From: an uncultured Clostridium sp. | GTDB taxonomy: Bacteria; Bacillota; Clostridia; TANB77; CAG-508 | Assembly (NCBI GenBank): GCA_930991035.1 | Contig: CAKNRV010000008.1 | Location: 1 to 39,956, forward strand | Direction: 5' to 3' | DNA: 39,956 bases | Part shown: positions 31,560 through 39,956 of the stretch, one piece after another | Layout of the letters: each line of letters starts with the position of its first letter | Position numbering within the stretch: position 1 is the first letter of the stretch | Notes under the pieces: model-generated | What the model was told of the DNA's origin: nothing | Database searches by the model: none | Seen by the model: only the letters and a program-made list of their open reading frames with translations | Made by a program: the position numbers and the translations under genes

Positions 31560-32396
31560 TTATTTGTCAATAAATATTTGATAAATTTTATTTTTTTCTA
31601 CTTTTTCATTTTTCGCAATTTGTTTTATTATTTCTTTTTTGCTCATCCCCTGAGATAAATAAAATTCATATTGCTCTTCTATTGATTTATTTAAAGTATC
31701 ATTTTCAGCTTGTATTTCATTTGAATTTAAATCCAATAAAATAATATATTCACCTTTTATTTCATTTTTTGTTTTTAAATTTTCTAAAATATAACTTATT
31801 TTATTTCTTACAAATTCTTCGTATATTTTTGTAAGCTCTTTTGCTAACACGCAATTTATATCGCCAATATTTTTCATAATGTCTTCTAGTGTTTTTACTA
31901 ATTTATGTGGTGCTTCATACAAAATTACAGTCTTATTTTCTTTTTTTATTTTTTCTAATATATTTTTTCTGTTTTTCTTATTTAAAGGTAAAAAACCATA
32001 GAAAGCAAATTCTTTTGTATTTAATCCTGAAGCTATTAATGCATTTACAAAAGCACAAGCACCTGGTATTGGTATAACTTCTATTTTATTCTTTATTGCT
32101 TCTTTTACTATTTCTTCTCCAGGGTCAGAAATTCCAGGCGTTCCTGCATCTGTCACAACAGCTATATTTTGCCCTTCTTGTAATTTAGTAATCAGAATAT
32201 CAGATTTTACATCCTCATTATGTCTATGATAACTAATTAATGGTTTACTTATTTGAAAATGATTTAGCAACTTTAAAGTATGTCTTGTATCTTCTGCTGC
32301 AATCAGATCTACACTTTTTAATGTATTTATAGCTCTAAATGTAATATCCTCAAGATTTCCTATTGGCGTTGCAACTAAATATAACTTTCCTATCAT
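31560..32396 (-). CDS. rsmI: 16S rRNA (cytidine-1402 2'-O)-methyltransferase
   Basis: RsmI methylates the ribose of C1402 in the decoding centre of the small ribosomal subunit using S-adenosylmethionine. The 278-residue protein is a tetrapyrrole-methylase-fold enzyme. The motifs are VATPIGNLEDIT (8-19), AAEDTRHTLKLL, VVTDAGTPGISDPG, the FYGFLPLNKKNRK region and LYEAPHKLVKTL, all typical of RsmI. The C-terminal 50 residues are a short helical HTH-like tail. It lies 19 nt after the trmN6-like methyltransferase gene, the same arrangement as yabB-yabC in B. subtilis, where abrB is also close by. Confidence 0.94.
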   Translation of the reverse strand: MIGKLYLVATPIGNLEDITFRAINTLKSVDLIAAEDTRHTLKLLNHFQISKPLISYHRHNEDVKSDILITKLQEGQNIAVVTDAGTPGISDPGEEIVKEAIKNKIEVIPIPGACAFVNALIASGLNTKEFAFYGFLPLNKKNRKNILEKIKKENKTVILYEAPHKLVKTLEDIMKNIGDINCVLAKELTKIYEEFVRNKISYILENLKTKNEIKGEYIILLDLNSNEIQAENDTLNKSIEEQYEFYLSQGMSKKEIIKQIAKNEKVEKNKIYQIFIDK

Positions 32397-32415
32397 TTTA
32401 CTATGCTCCTCTTAA

Positions 32416-33195
32416 TTATTCTCCATATATTTCATAAATTTCTTCTGTATATTCGCCATTTTCATTGTATATTATTAATGGTCTATCTATTTTTAAAAAT
32501 GGATTCGCATTTTTTATTCCTTTGATTAGAATTAAGCTTGGTTCTTTTTCAATTGAAGAATATACAAATCTTATTTTTTTTGGCTCTATTTTATACTTTC
32601 TCATAAGTTCTATTATATCTACTAATCTATCTGGTCTATGCACCATATAAAATGCCCCTTTATCTTTTAATAAATATTTTGATACGTTCAAAAAATCCTC
32701 TAAATTAGCAGTAAGTTCATGTCTAGAAATATATTTATTTTCATTTGCATTTACTTTACCGGTGTCAAGCTTTTTATATGGTGGATTAGTTACTACAAAA
32801 TCAAATTTCTCCCTTTGCAATTTATTTTCAATTAATTTATTTATATTTTCTTTATTATTAGATTTATTTTGTATAATATCTTTAATATCCAAATTTAAGA
32901 TTTCAATTTTATCTTGTATATTATTTAATATTACACTCCTATTAGCCATCTCTGCTACATCTTCTTGAATTTCTACCCCAATTATTTTTTCTAATTTAGT
33001 TTTAGCAGATAGCAAAATACTAATAATCCCTGTCCCACTTCCCAAATCTACACCAGCCGAATTATTTTTTATATCTTTTGCAAAATCTGATAAAAGTACA
33101 CTATCAATTCCAAAACAAAAGCCATCTTCGTTTTGAATTATTTTTAAATTTTTATATTGTAATTCGTCTATTCTTTCATTTTCTTTTAATTGCAT
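32416..33195 (-). CDS. tRNA1(Val) (adenine-37 N6)-methyltransferase-like protein (TrmN6/YabB type)
   Basis: A 259-residue class I methyltransferase with an S-adenosylmethionine site DLGSGTGIISILLS (50-63) and the catalytic adenine-flipping motif NPPY at 137-140 (VVTNPPYKK). In E. coli a relative methylates N6 of A37 in tRNA-Val; in Firmicutes the exact substrate of the homologue (YabB) is less certain. The N-terminal segment FCFGIDSVLLSDFAK is the conserved family start. It is the first gene of a two-gene operon with rsmI. Upstream is a long AT-rich space. Confidence 0.88.
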   Translation of the reverse strand: MQLKENERIDELQYKNLKIIQNEDGFCFGIDSVLLSDFAKDIKNNSAGVDLGSGTGIISILLSAKTKLEKIIGVEIQEDVAEMANRSVILNNIQDKIEILNLDIKDIIQNKSNNKENINKLIENKLQREKFDFVVTNPPYKKLDTGKVNANENKYISRHELTANLEDFLNVSKYLLKDKGAFYMVHRPDRLVDIIELMRKYKIEPKKIRFVYSSIEKEPSLILIKGIKNANPFLKIDRPLIIYNENGEYTEEIYEIYGE

Positions 33196-33569
33196 AATTA
33201 CTCCTGTTTTTATTTTTAATATTTTTTATTTTTTCTTTTTTATCTATTATTTCTTTTTTAATTTTTTCTTTTTATTATCTTCAATATACTAATTATATAT
33301 TACTTTTTATTATTTGGCAAGATTTACATAAATTTATTTTAAGTTCATATCATTAATAATCTACGTTTTTTTACATAAATATTATATATTTAATTTATAA
33401 ATAGTACAATTTTATTATTTTTTCATATAATATATTGTATAATTATTTAATTAATTTATTTTTATAATTTATATTTTATTTTTATTTATTGATTAATTTT
33501 ATATTTATTAATTTTTTTTATAATTAATTTTTTGGCAGGTTGGTGTTTTAGGAAAGGAATGATAATAAA
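33196..33569. other. AT-rich intergenic region without gene
   Basis: About 370 nt of almost pure A/T between the TrmN6-like gene and the 51-aa ORF. No ribosome binding site with an open frame of useful length and no clear hairpin are visible. It must hold the promoter of the trmN6-like/rsmI operon, but the base composition hides any reliable match. Confidence 0.6.
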
Positions 33570-33725
33570 ATGGAAAATAAGCCTAATAGAAATAGTGAAA
33601 AACACAAATTTGATTTTAAACGCAAAAAAGAAAATGCTATAAACTCTCTTTTTGAAGTTGAGCATTTTCTTTGTGATTTCAAAAAAATTTGTAATACAAT
33701 CTGCTTATATAAAATATTAAAATAA
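33570..33725 (+). CDS. Possible small ORF, 51 aa
   Basis: ATG at 33570 opens a 51-codon frame in a region that is clearly less AT-rich than its surroundings, with a GGAAAGGAA purine stretch 11-18 nt upstream. The product starts MENKPNRNSEKHKFDFKRKKE, so is strongly basic, and then turns hydrophobic/amphipathic with cysteines at 35, 41 and 45. I recognise no family. The spacing of the ribosome binding site is long, so translation is uncertain. A codon-like rather than random A/T texture is the main support. The gene is flanked by AT-rich spacers of about 370 and 50 nt. Confidence 0.4.
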   Translation: MENKPNRNSEKHKFDFKRKKENAINSLFEVEHFLCDFKKICNTICLYKILK

Positions 33726-33777
33726 AAATTTAATTTATTATTTTATTTTTATATTATTCTTTTTTTGATTTTTTATT

Positions 33778-34371
33778 TTATACTGTTGTATTACTGTTAG
33801 CTTCTGAATTTTCTTCCTCTTCTATAACAACAAATGGATCATCAAATTTTATCAAATTATCTTTAAAAGCTTTATTTTCTTCTCCATCAATTAATAGTTT
33901 TACGGAATTTACTTCTGTAAGATTAGTCATTGTATTTACAATAGAATATATTGTGCTGCTCTCTTTTGTTTCTCCACCGCTATGATTTTCTATAAATTCT
34001 TTTGATAAATCAATATAAAGTATATCCCCTTTTAATTCTATTTTATTTATTTTAGTTCCATCTGGTATTGTTTTAGTTAAACTTGAGTTTTGTGGTCCTT
34101 CTATTAGTAATTCCATCAATTTCTTATATGGCTCTTCAACCAATTCTTTTACATCGATTAATCTTCCTTCAGGTACTAAACTTTGTGTTGATTCATTATA
34201 GAAATATAAAGAAACTATGGTTTGCCTCATTTGTTCTTCAGAAATTTCTTCTTCAGGTATTATTTCATTTACACTAGTTTGTTCTCCTAAATTATAAAAG
34301 AAAAAATACCAAACTCCCAGCCCTATTAGAATTAAAGCAATAATAATTAATAAAATTATTTTTTTATTCAT
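33778..34371 (-). CDS. GerMN-domain protein (GerM-like, spore germination)
   Basis: The 197-residue protein has an N-terminal hydrophobic anchor (about residues 4-25) and one GerMN domain: VSLYFYNESTQSLVPEGRLI, then LMELLIEGPQNSSLTKTIPDGTKINKIELKGDILYIDLSKEF, and the NTMTNLTEVNSVKLLIDGE segment. This domain is found in GerM, a sporulation and germination protein of B. subtilis, and in other cell-envelope proteins. B. subtilis GerM has two copies; here there is one. The C-terminus is an acidic low-complexity tail. The ATG at 34371 is chosen because AGGAG lies 8 nt upstream; the ATG at 34377 is too close. Spo0A-like boxes are found upstream (34484-34502). Confidence 0.82.
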   Translation of the reverse strand: MNKKIILLIIIALILIGLGVWYFFFYNLGEQTSVNEIIPEEEISEEQMRQTIVSLYFYNESTQSLVPEGRLIDVKELVEEPYKKLMELLIEGPQNSSLTKTIPDGTKINKIELKGDILYIDLSKEFIENHSGGETKESSTIYSIVNTMTNLTEVNSVKLLIDGEENKAFKDNLIKFDDPFVVIEEEENSEANSNTTV

Positions 34372-34483
34372 ATACATTCTCCTCTCTTTTTTTGATATTT
34401 CATTGTTATGATAGACAAGTTATTTTTAGAACTATTTTTGTCCTAATTTTTATAATCCATCAAAAATCAGAATAAAAAAAATG

Positions 34484-34502
34484 TTTGACAAAATTCGACA
34501 TT
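34484..34502 (-). promoter_or_regulatory. Tandem Spo0A-type boxes upstream of the GerMN gene
   Basis: On the minus strand AATGTCGAA (34494-34502) is followed one turn later by TTTGTCAAA (34484-34492), the latter a perfect match to TTTGTCRAA. The two cores are about 10 bp apart, as in known tandem Spo0A sites. They lie about 115 nt before the GerMN gene. A further TTTGTCAAA (complement of 34577-34585) overlaps the -35 box of the activase gene promoter. Confidence 0.45.
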
Positions 34503-34577
34503 TTTACAAATATTTCATAATTCCACTTTTATTCAGTTTTTTCTAGCAAAAATCCACATTTTTTACATATTTTCCAT

Positions 34578-34606
34578 TTGACAAATGACCCATTTCCGTA
34601 TACAAT
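34578..34606 (+). promoter_or_regulatory. Sigma-A-type promoter for the activase gene
   Basis: TTGACA (34578-34583) and TACAAT (34601-34606) are separated by exactly 17 nt, about 75 nt before the ATG at 34681. This is the best promoter match in the window. Confidence 0.75.
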
Positions 34607-34680
34607 AAAGAATGTATTATTAGACTTATGCATATATTAAAAAAGACAAGTTTTAATGCATATCGAAAGGATGAATATAA

Positions 34681-37600
34681 ATGAGTAACTTATTACATGT
34701 AGGATTAGATGTAGGTTCTACAACTGTAAAAATAGTTGTAATGGACGACAAATTAAATACAATATATAGAGATTATCAAAGACATTATTCAGATACAAAA
34801 AATACTGTATGTAATGTTCTAGAAGGACTCGCTGAAAAATATCCAGATTCAGAGTTTACAATAGCTTTGACAGGTTCTGGTGCTATGTCTGCTTCTAAGT
34901 TTTTGGACTTACCTTTTATTCAAGAAGTTGTATCTTGTAAAAGAGCAGTAGAAAAATATATACCAGAAACAGATGTTGTAATAGAGCTTGGTGGAGAAGA
35001 TGCTAAAATAATATATTTTGATAAATCAATAGAACAACGTATGAATGGTTCTTGTGCAGGTGGTACTGGTGCATTTATAGACCAAATGGCATCACTACTA
35101 AATACGGACCCAACAGGATTAAATGAACTTGCTAAAAATTATCAAACTATATACCCTATTGCATCTCGTTGTGGTGTTTTTGCCAAAACTGATGTGCAAC
35201 CACTTTTAAATGAAGGTGCTGCAAAAGAGGATATTGCAGTGTCTATTTTCCAAGCAGTAGTAAATCAAACTATTTCGGGCTTAGCTTGTGGTAGACCAAT
35301 TAGAGGAAATGTTGCATTTTTAGGAGGTCCGCTTAACTATTTATCTGAATTAAGAAAAAGATTTATCGAAACTTTAAACTTAACACCAGAACAAGTAATC
35401 GTTCCAGAAGAGGCACATTTGTTAGTTGCTAAAGGTGCTGCTTTAGACTCTGTCCAAGAAGCAAAACCTATCACAGTAGAAAAATTAAGAAGCAAAATTG
35501 GAGTTTTAAAAGTATCTCATGATGATACTTCAAACCCTCTTGCCCCTCTTTTCTCAATCGAAGCAGATTATGAAGAATTTAAAGCAAGACATGATAAAGA
35601 TAAAGTAGAAAGAGCAGATTTAAAAACATTTGAAGGAGACTGTTATGTAGGTATTGATGCAGGTTCTACAACAACAAAATTAACACTAATTGATAATGAA
35701 GGAAGACTTCTATATTCTTTATATGGAAGTAATGAAGGAAATCCACTACAAAGTGTTATAAAAATGTTAAAACAATTATATGCAGAACTTCCAGAAAAAG
35801 CTGTAATACGCTTTAGTGGTGTTACAGGATATGGTGAAAAACTAATTCAAACAGCATTAAATGTGGATCTAAATGAAATAGAAACCATTGCACACTATAC
35901 AGCTGCTAAAAAGTTTATGCCAAATGTTACAAGTATTGTCGACATTGGTGGGCAAGATATGAAATACATAAAAATGAAAAATGGTGCAATAGATAACATT
36001 ATGCTTAATGAAGCTTGTTCTTCTGGTTGTGGCTCTTTTATTGAAACATTTGCAAAAAGCTTGAATTTATCAATAGAAGATTTCGTAAAAGCAGCATTAG
36101 AAGCAAGAAGACCAGTTGACTTAGGTTCAAGATGTACTGTATTTATGAACTCAAAAATTAAACAAGCTCAAAAAGAAGGTTATTCTGTAGGAGATATCTC
36201 TGCTGGACTTTCATATTCTGTAATAAAAAATGCTATTCAAAAAGTTATGAAAGTAAGAGACGTAAAAAAACTAGGTGCTCATATAGTAGTACAAGGTGGT
36301 ACTTTCTATAATGATGCCGTTTTAAGAGCTTTCGAGTTGATAGTAGGTAGAAATGTTGTAAGACCTGATATTGCTGGACTTATGGGTGCTTATGGTGTTG
36401 CATTACTTGCTAAAGAACAATATGAAGCAAATTTAGATATGGAATATAGAAGTCATTTAACTAAATTAGAGGACTTAGATAAATTACAAATAGAGACATC
36501 ACATGTACGTTGTAATGGATGCGAAAACCACTGTTTACTTACAATAAATAAATTTAGCAACGGTGCAAGACATATTTCAGGAAACCGTTGTGAAAAAGGT
36601 GCTGGAATTGCTCACGAAAAAACAGAATTACCTAACCTAGTAAAATATAAATATGAAAGAATCTTTGGATATACTCCATTAGAAAAAAAAGATGCTCCAA
36701 GAGGAACTATAGGTATACCAAGAGTTCTTAATATGTATGAAGATTATCCTTTCTGGTTTACATTCTTAACTAAGTTAGGATTTAGAGTAATACTTTCTGA
36801 AAAAAGTAACAGAAAAACATACGAAAAAGGTATGGAATCAATGCCTTCAGAATCAGTATGTTTCCCTGCTAAATTATCACACGGACACATTATAGGATTA
36901 ATTAATCAAGGAATAAAAACAATTTTCTATCCTTGTATGCCATATTCAAGAAAAGAATATGAAAAAGCAGATAACCACTACAACTGTCCTATCGTAATTT
37001 CATATTCAGAAGTATTAAAAAATAACGTTGAAGAAATAAAAGAAAAGAATATAAAATTCTTAAACCCATTCTTACCATTTGACGCTAAGAATTTGGCAAA
37101 AACAATATTAGAATTACCAGAATTTAAAGAATATAACTTTACTAAAAAAGAATTGATAGAAGCTGCCGAAAAAGCTGAAGCTGAATATCAAAAATGTAAA
37201 GCAGATATTCAGAAAAAAGGTCAAGAAACAGTAGAATACATAGAAAAGAATAACTTAAAAGGAATTGTGCTAGCTGGACGTCCATATCACGTAGACCCAG
37301 AAGTAAACCATGGTATAGACACACTAATTACAAGTTTAGGTTTATGCGTACTTACTGAAGATAGCATTTCTAACCAGACAGAAGTAAAAAGACCAATTAG
37401 AGTTGTTGACCAATGGGTATTCCATGCAAGACTTTATGCAGCAGCAGACTATGTTGGAAAACACGATAACCTAGAATTAGTACAATTAAATTCATTTGGT
37501 TGTGGTGTAGACGCTGTTACAACAGACCAAGTAGAAGAAATATTAACAAGTTATGGAAAAATGTATACACTAATAAAGATAGACGAAATAAATAACTTAG

Positions 37601-39012
37601 GTGCTGTACGTATTCGTATTCGTTCACTACTTGCTAGTATGAATAAACGTTTAGCAAATAAAGAAGAATTAAAAGGTGATGGAAATTACGAAGTACATAA
37701 AAAAATATTTACAAAAGATATGAAGGATGATTACACAATATTAATCCCTCAAATGGCACCAATTCACTTTGAACTATTAGAAGCAGCAGTTCGTCAATCT
37801 GGATATAAAGTAGAATTATTACGTGATTGTACAGACCATACAGTAGAAACAGGTCTAAAATATGTAAATAATGATGCTTGCTACCCATCAATATTAGTTA
37901 CAGGTCAAATGATAGAGGCATTACAATCTGGAAAATATGACTTAAATAAAACAGCATTAATTATGTCTCAAACTGGTGGTGGATGTAGAGCAACAAATTA
38001 CATAGGATTCATTCGTAAAGCATTAAAAGATGCAGGTTTTGAGAACATTCCAGTAATTTCATTTAATGTTGTTGGAATGGAAAAAATGCCAGGATTTAAA
38101 ATAACATTACCATTAATAGAAAGACTTTTAAAGATGGTAGTATATGCAGATTTATTGCAAAAAATGCTTACAAAAAATAGAGCTTATGAAGTAAATACAG
38201 GCGAAACCCAAAAACTATTTGATGAATGGATGGAAAAATGCAAAAAATTACTTGAAAAATCTACAATGAAAGAATTTAAACAAAGTATTTACGATATGGT
38301 AAACGACTTTGAAAAAATTGAACTTGATACATCTGTAGAAAAACCTAAAGTAGGTATCGTTGGTGAAGTATTGATTAAATACCACCCATTTGGAAACAAC
38401 TTTATTGCAAATAAGTTAGAAGAAGAAGGTGCTGAAGTAATATTACCAGACTTTATGGGATTTATTAAATTTATTGCAACTCATAAAATTACATTTAATC
38501 AATTAATAAAAACAGACAAAATGAAAGCAAAATTATTTAAAACAGCAATAAAATTAATTGATATATTAGAAAAGGATTCCAAAATAGCATTATCAAATTC
38601 TAAAAAAGGATATTTACTACCAGCCGACATATGGGAATTAGAAGATAAAGTAAAAGATATTTTATCGATAGGAAATCAAACAGGTGAAGGATGGTTCCTT
38701 ACAGCTGAAATGATAGAATACATAGAAAATGGAATACCAAATATAGCTTGTGTACAGCCATTTGCATGTCTTCCAAACCATGTTGTTGGAAAAGGTGTAA
38801 TTAAAACAATTAGAAGCAAATTCCCTGAAGCCAATATATCTGCAATAGATTATGATCCAGGTGCAAGTGAAGCTAACCAAACAAATAGAATTAAATTACT
38901 TATGACTGTTGCAAAAGATAATTTGAAAAAGAAACAACAAGAAAGAAAAGCAGTAGAAAATGAAAATAAGGAAGAAATAAAAGAAAATAAAAAAGAAAAT
39001 ATCACAATATAA
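34681..39012 (+). CDS. Giant acyl-CoA dehydratase activase-like protein (two BadF/BadG/BcrA/BcrD domains, DUF2229, dehydratase-like C-terminus)
   Basis: The 1443-residue protein joins several domains of the 2-hydroxyglutaryl-CoA dehydratase activator system. Two ASKHA-type ATPase (activase) domains lie at about 5-265 (GLDVGSTTVK at 8-17) and 322-580 (GIDAGSTTTK at 324-333). Cysteines C125 (NGSCAGGTG) and C164 (SRCGVF) correspond to the cluster-bridging cysteines of the activator HgdC; C446/C450 and C485 are the equivalents in the second domain. A DUF2229 region follows at about 670-880, and a region resembling the dehydratase D-component (about 1010-1400). Such fusions are common in strict anaerobes and probably act as ATP-driven electron donors, but their substrate is unknown. 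It has an AAAGGATG ribosome binding site and a Lys/Glu-rich tail. Confidence 0.9.
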   Translation: MSNLLHVGLDVGSTTVKIVVMDDKLNTIYRDYQRHYSDTKNTVCNVLEGLAEKYPDSEFTIALTGSGAMSASKFLDLPFIQEVVSCKRAVEKYIPETDVVIELGGEDAKIIYFDKSIEQRMNGSCAGGTGAFIDQMASLLNTDPTGLNELAKNYQTIYPIASRCGVFAKTDVQPLLNEGAAKEDIAVSIFQAVVNQTISGLACGRPIRGNVAFLGGPLNYLSELRKRFIETLNLTPEQVIVPEEAHLLVAKGAALDSVQEAKPITVEKLRSKIGVLKVSHDDTSNPLAPLFSIEADYEEFKARHDKDKVERADLKTFEGDCYVGIDAGSTTTKLTLIDNEGRLLYSLYGSNEGNPLQSVIKMLKQLYAELPEKAVIRFSGVTGYGEKLIQTALNVDLNEIETIAHYTAAKKFMPNVTSIVDIGGQDMKYIKMKNGAIDNIMLNEACSSGCGSFIETFAKSLNLSIEDFVKAALEARRPVDLGSRCTVFMNSKIKQAQKEGYSVGDISAGLSYSVIKNAIQKVMKVRDVKKLGAHIVVQGGTFYNDAVLRAFELIVGRNVVRPDIAGLMGAYGVALLAKEQYEANLDMEYRSHLTKLEDLDKLQIETSHVRCNGCENHCLLTINKFSNGARHISGNRCEKGAGIAHEKTELPNLVKYKYERIFGYTPLEKKDAPRGTIGIPRVLNMYEDYPFWFTFLTKLGFRVILSEKSNRKTYEKGMESMPSESVCFPAKLSHGHIIGLINQGIKTIFYPCMPYSRKEYEKADNHYNCPIVISYSEVLKNNVEEIKEKNIKFLNPFLPFDAKNLAKTILELPEFKEYNFTKKELIEAAEKAEAEYQKCKADIQKKGQETVEYIEKNNLKGIVLAGRPYHVDPEVNHGIDTLITSLGLCVLTEDSISNQTEVKRPIRVVDQWVFHARLYAAADYVGKHDNLELVQLNSFGCGVDAVTTDQVEEILTSYGKMYTLIKIDEINNLGAVRIRIRSLLASMNKRLANKEELKGDGNYEVHKKIFTKDMKDDYTILIPQMAPIHFELLEAAVRQSGYKVELLRDCTDHTVETGLKYVNNDACYPSILVTGQMIEALQSGKYDLNKTALIMSQTGGGCRATNYIGFIRKALKDAGFENIPVISFNVVGMEKMPGFKITLPLIERLLKMVVYADLLQKMLTKNRAYEVNTGETQKLFDEWMEKCKKLLEKSTMKEFKQSIYDMVNDFEKIELDTSVEKPKVGIVGEVLIKYHPFGNNFIANKLEEEGAEVILPDFMGFIKFIATHKITFNQLIKTDKMKAKLFKTAIKLIDILEKDSKIALSNSKKGYLLPADIWELEDKVKDILSIGNQTGEGWFLTAEMIEYIENGIPNIACVQPFACLPNHVVGKGVIKTIRSKFPEANISAIDYDPGASEANQTNRIKLLMTVAKDNLKKKQQERKAVENENKEEIKENKKENITI

Positions 39013-39014
39013 AT

Positions 39015-39052
39015 AAAAAATAGTAGTGAAATTATAATCACTACTATTTTTT
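39015..39052 (+). terminator. Intrinsic terminator after the activase gene
   Basis: A perfect 15-bp stem, AAAAAATAGTAGTGA (39015-39029) with TCACTACTATTTTTT (39038-39052), with an 8-nt loop and a T-run, starts 3 nt after the stop codon. It would also function on the opposite strand. Confidence 0.9.
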
Positions 39053-39059
39053 ATACTAC

Positions 39060-39956
39060 TTTTATATTTATTGTCTTATTTATGGATTATTAATATTTAT
39101 TATTTTTAGTTATTATTTTTTTAATTTTTTAGTTTTTTATTATTTATTATTTATTCATTTTTTATAATTTTATTTAATTTATTTTTTATGACTATTAAAA
39201 TAATTCTTGAAATAATTTTAAAATTAATTTTTATTTTTATTTAATTTCCAATTTTCATTTATTTATATTGTACATTTATTATATTTTATGTTTTTTTATT
39301 TTCTTCAACATAATTTTTTATTACTTTATATTATTTTTAATAGTAATTTTTTATAGTTTTACATAATTTCAATATTTGTTTTTTTGTCTTTAAGACTAGA
39401 ATTAAAAATTTTATATTCTTAGATGTCTTATTAATCTCAATAATTATTATTGTTAGCTAGCTTACTTGTTACTTTTCCCGGATTTATGTTTACCGTCTCT
39501 TAATCTTATGAAATTTTAAATAATTTTATCGTTTTCCGCCATTCCGTTGTTTTTTTCGATTTTTTTCTCTTATTTTTTAACCTCTTATTTTGCTTTTTAA
39601 GACGTTTTTTTCTTGTGAGCTATATTCTTATATGTCTTTTTCTTTTATATTTTGGCCTAATTTTTATATGAAAATTTTTTTATAACATAATCTTATTTTA
39701 CTTTTTGACAAGCTTTTAGTCTATTTATAATACTTTTCTTTATGCTATTTATTAAACCGATATTTTGTATATGTTTTTATTTTATATCTTTGACTTTTTT
39801 TAATTTATTATTTTTTATTTTATATTTTTATTATTTATATTTTATTTTTTTTGTTTAATTTATATATTTTTTTTAAAATTATTCATAAATTTTAATTAAT
39901 TTTATATTGTATTTTTTATATTTAATATTTAATATTATTTTACACTAATTTTTTTT
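39060..39956. other. AT-rich region without recognisable gene
   Basis: About 900 nt with A/T content so high that stop codons interrupt every frame quickly. A somewhat less AT-rich patch at about 39420-39620 (GTTAGCTAGCTTACTTGTTAC, CCGCCATTCCG, GTGAGC) does not form a useful frame on either strand, although ATGGCGGAAAACG is read on the minus strand near 39537-39549 before a stop eight codons later. I see no strong hairpin. It could be degraded sequence or a regulatory region for a gene beyond the window. Confidence 0.55.

Noticed and set aside
39060-39956. Gene remnant on the minus strand around 39420-39620
   Set aside because: All frames are interrupted within a few codons and no conserved motif can be read.

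Overview
This window is low-GC Gram-positive chromosome, most likely from an anaerobic, endospore-forming member of the Clostridia. The evidence is strong AT bias with A/T-ending codons, clear GGAGG-type ribosome binding sites, sporulation and germination genes (ypeB, spoIIR, spmA-spmB, a GerMN-domain gene), an AbrB regulator, a small SRP RNA placed in front of dnaX, and a giant CoA-dehydratase-activase protein of a kind known from strict anaerobes. I see no rRNA, CRISPR array or intact insertion sequence. I cannot name the species.

Layout. 1-1250: 5' part of an M29 aminopeptidase, a small unknown gene, a divergent XRE-type regulator, and a pair of short palindromes next to the broken 3' end of a ZIP metal transporter gene. 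1255-6128 (minus strand): truncated ZIP transporter, prfA, and a YhaO/YhaN-like nuclease and membrane-anchored SMC-like ATPase pair behind a good promoter. 6129-9740: an accessory-looking island with a 36-codon ORF followed by dense inverted repeats, a VirD4/TraG-type coupling protein split by one extra base inside its Walker A motif, and two unknown genes. 9890-14021 (minus strand): murF-ddl-yqeK-dnaJ-like cluster (cell wall precursors, Ap4A hydrolysis, chaperone). 14208-17245: ypeB with a very strong terminator, a divergent MGDG-synthase/UgtP-type glycosyltransferase, and a small DUF6774-like gene whose ribosome binding site lies in a hairpin.

17240-22476: the conserved Firmicutes block tadA - SRP RNA - dnaX - ybaB - recR (minus strand), with a tRNA-Ser and an unknown membrane-anchored protein inserted, then ttcA (plus) and a tRNA-Arg enclosed by a 15-bp inverted repeat. 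22477-25758 (minus): an unknown gene, galU and a phosphoglucomutase, giving UDP-glucose supply that could feed the glycosyltransferase. 25899-29333 (plus): spoIIR, murA, walJ, rlmH. 29440-29671: an unexplained nested inverted-repeat element. 29869-33195: spmA-spmB, abrB and the trmN6-like/rsmI pair, the latter in the same neighbourhood as in Bacillus subtilis. 33196-39956: AT-rich spacer, a possible 51-codon ORF, the GerMN gene, the 1443-residue activase, and about 900 nt with no visible gene.

Two themes recur. Sporulation control appears in Spo0A-box-like sequences before abrB, before the GerMN gene and before spoIIR. RNA-level control appears in a murF leader where a hairpin sits between the ribosome binding site and the start codon, a DUF6774-like leader whose ribosome binding site is paired, and a tRNA bracketed by complementary arms. 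These regulatory readings are inferences from sequence only.
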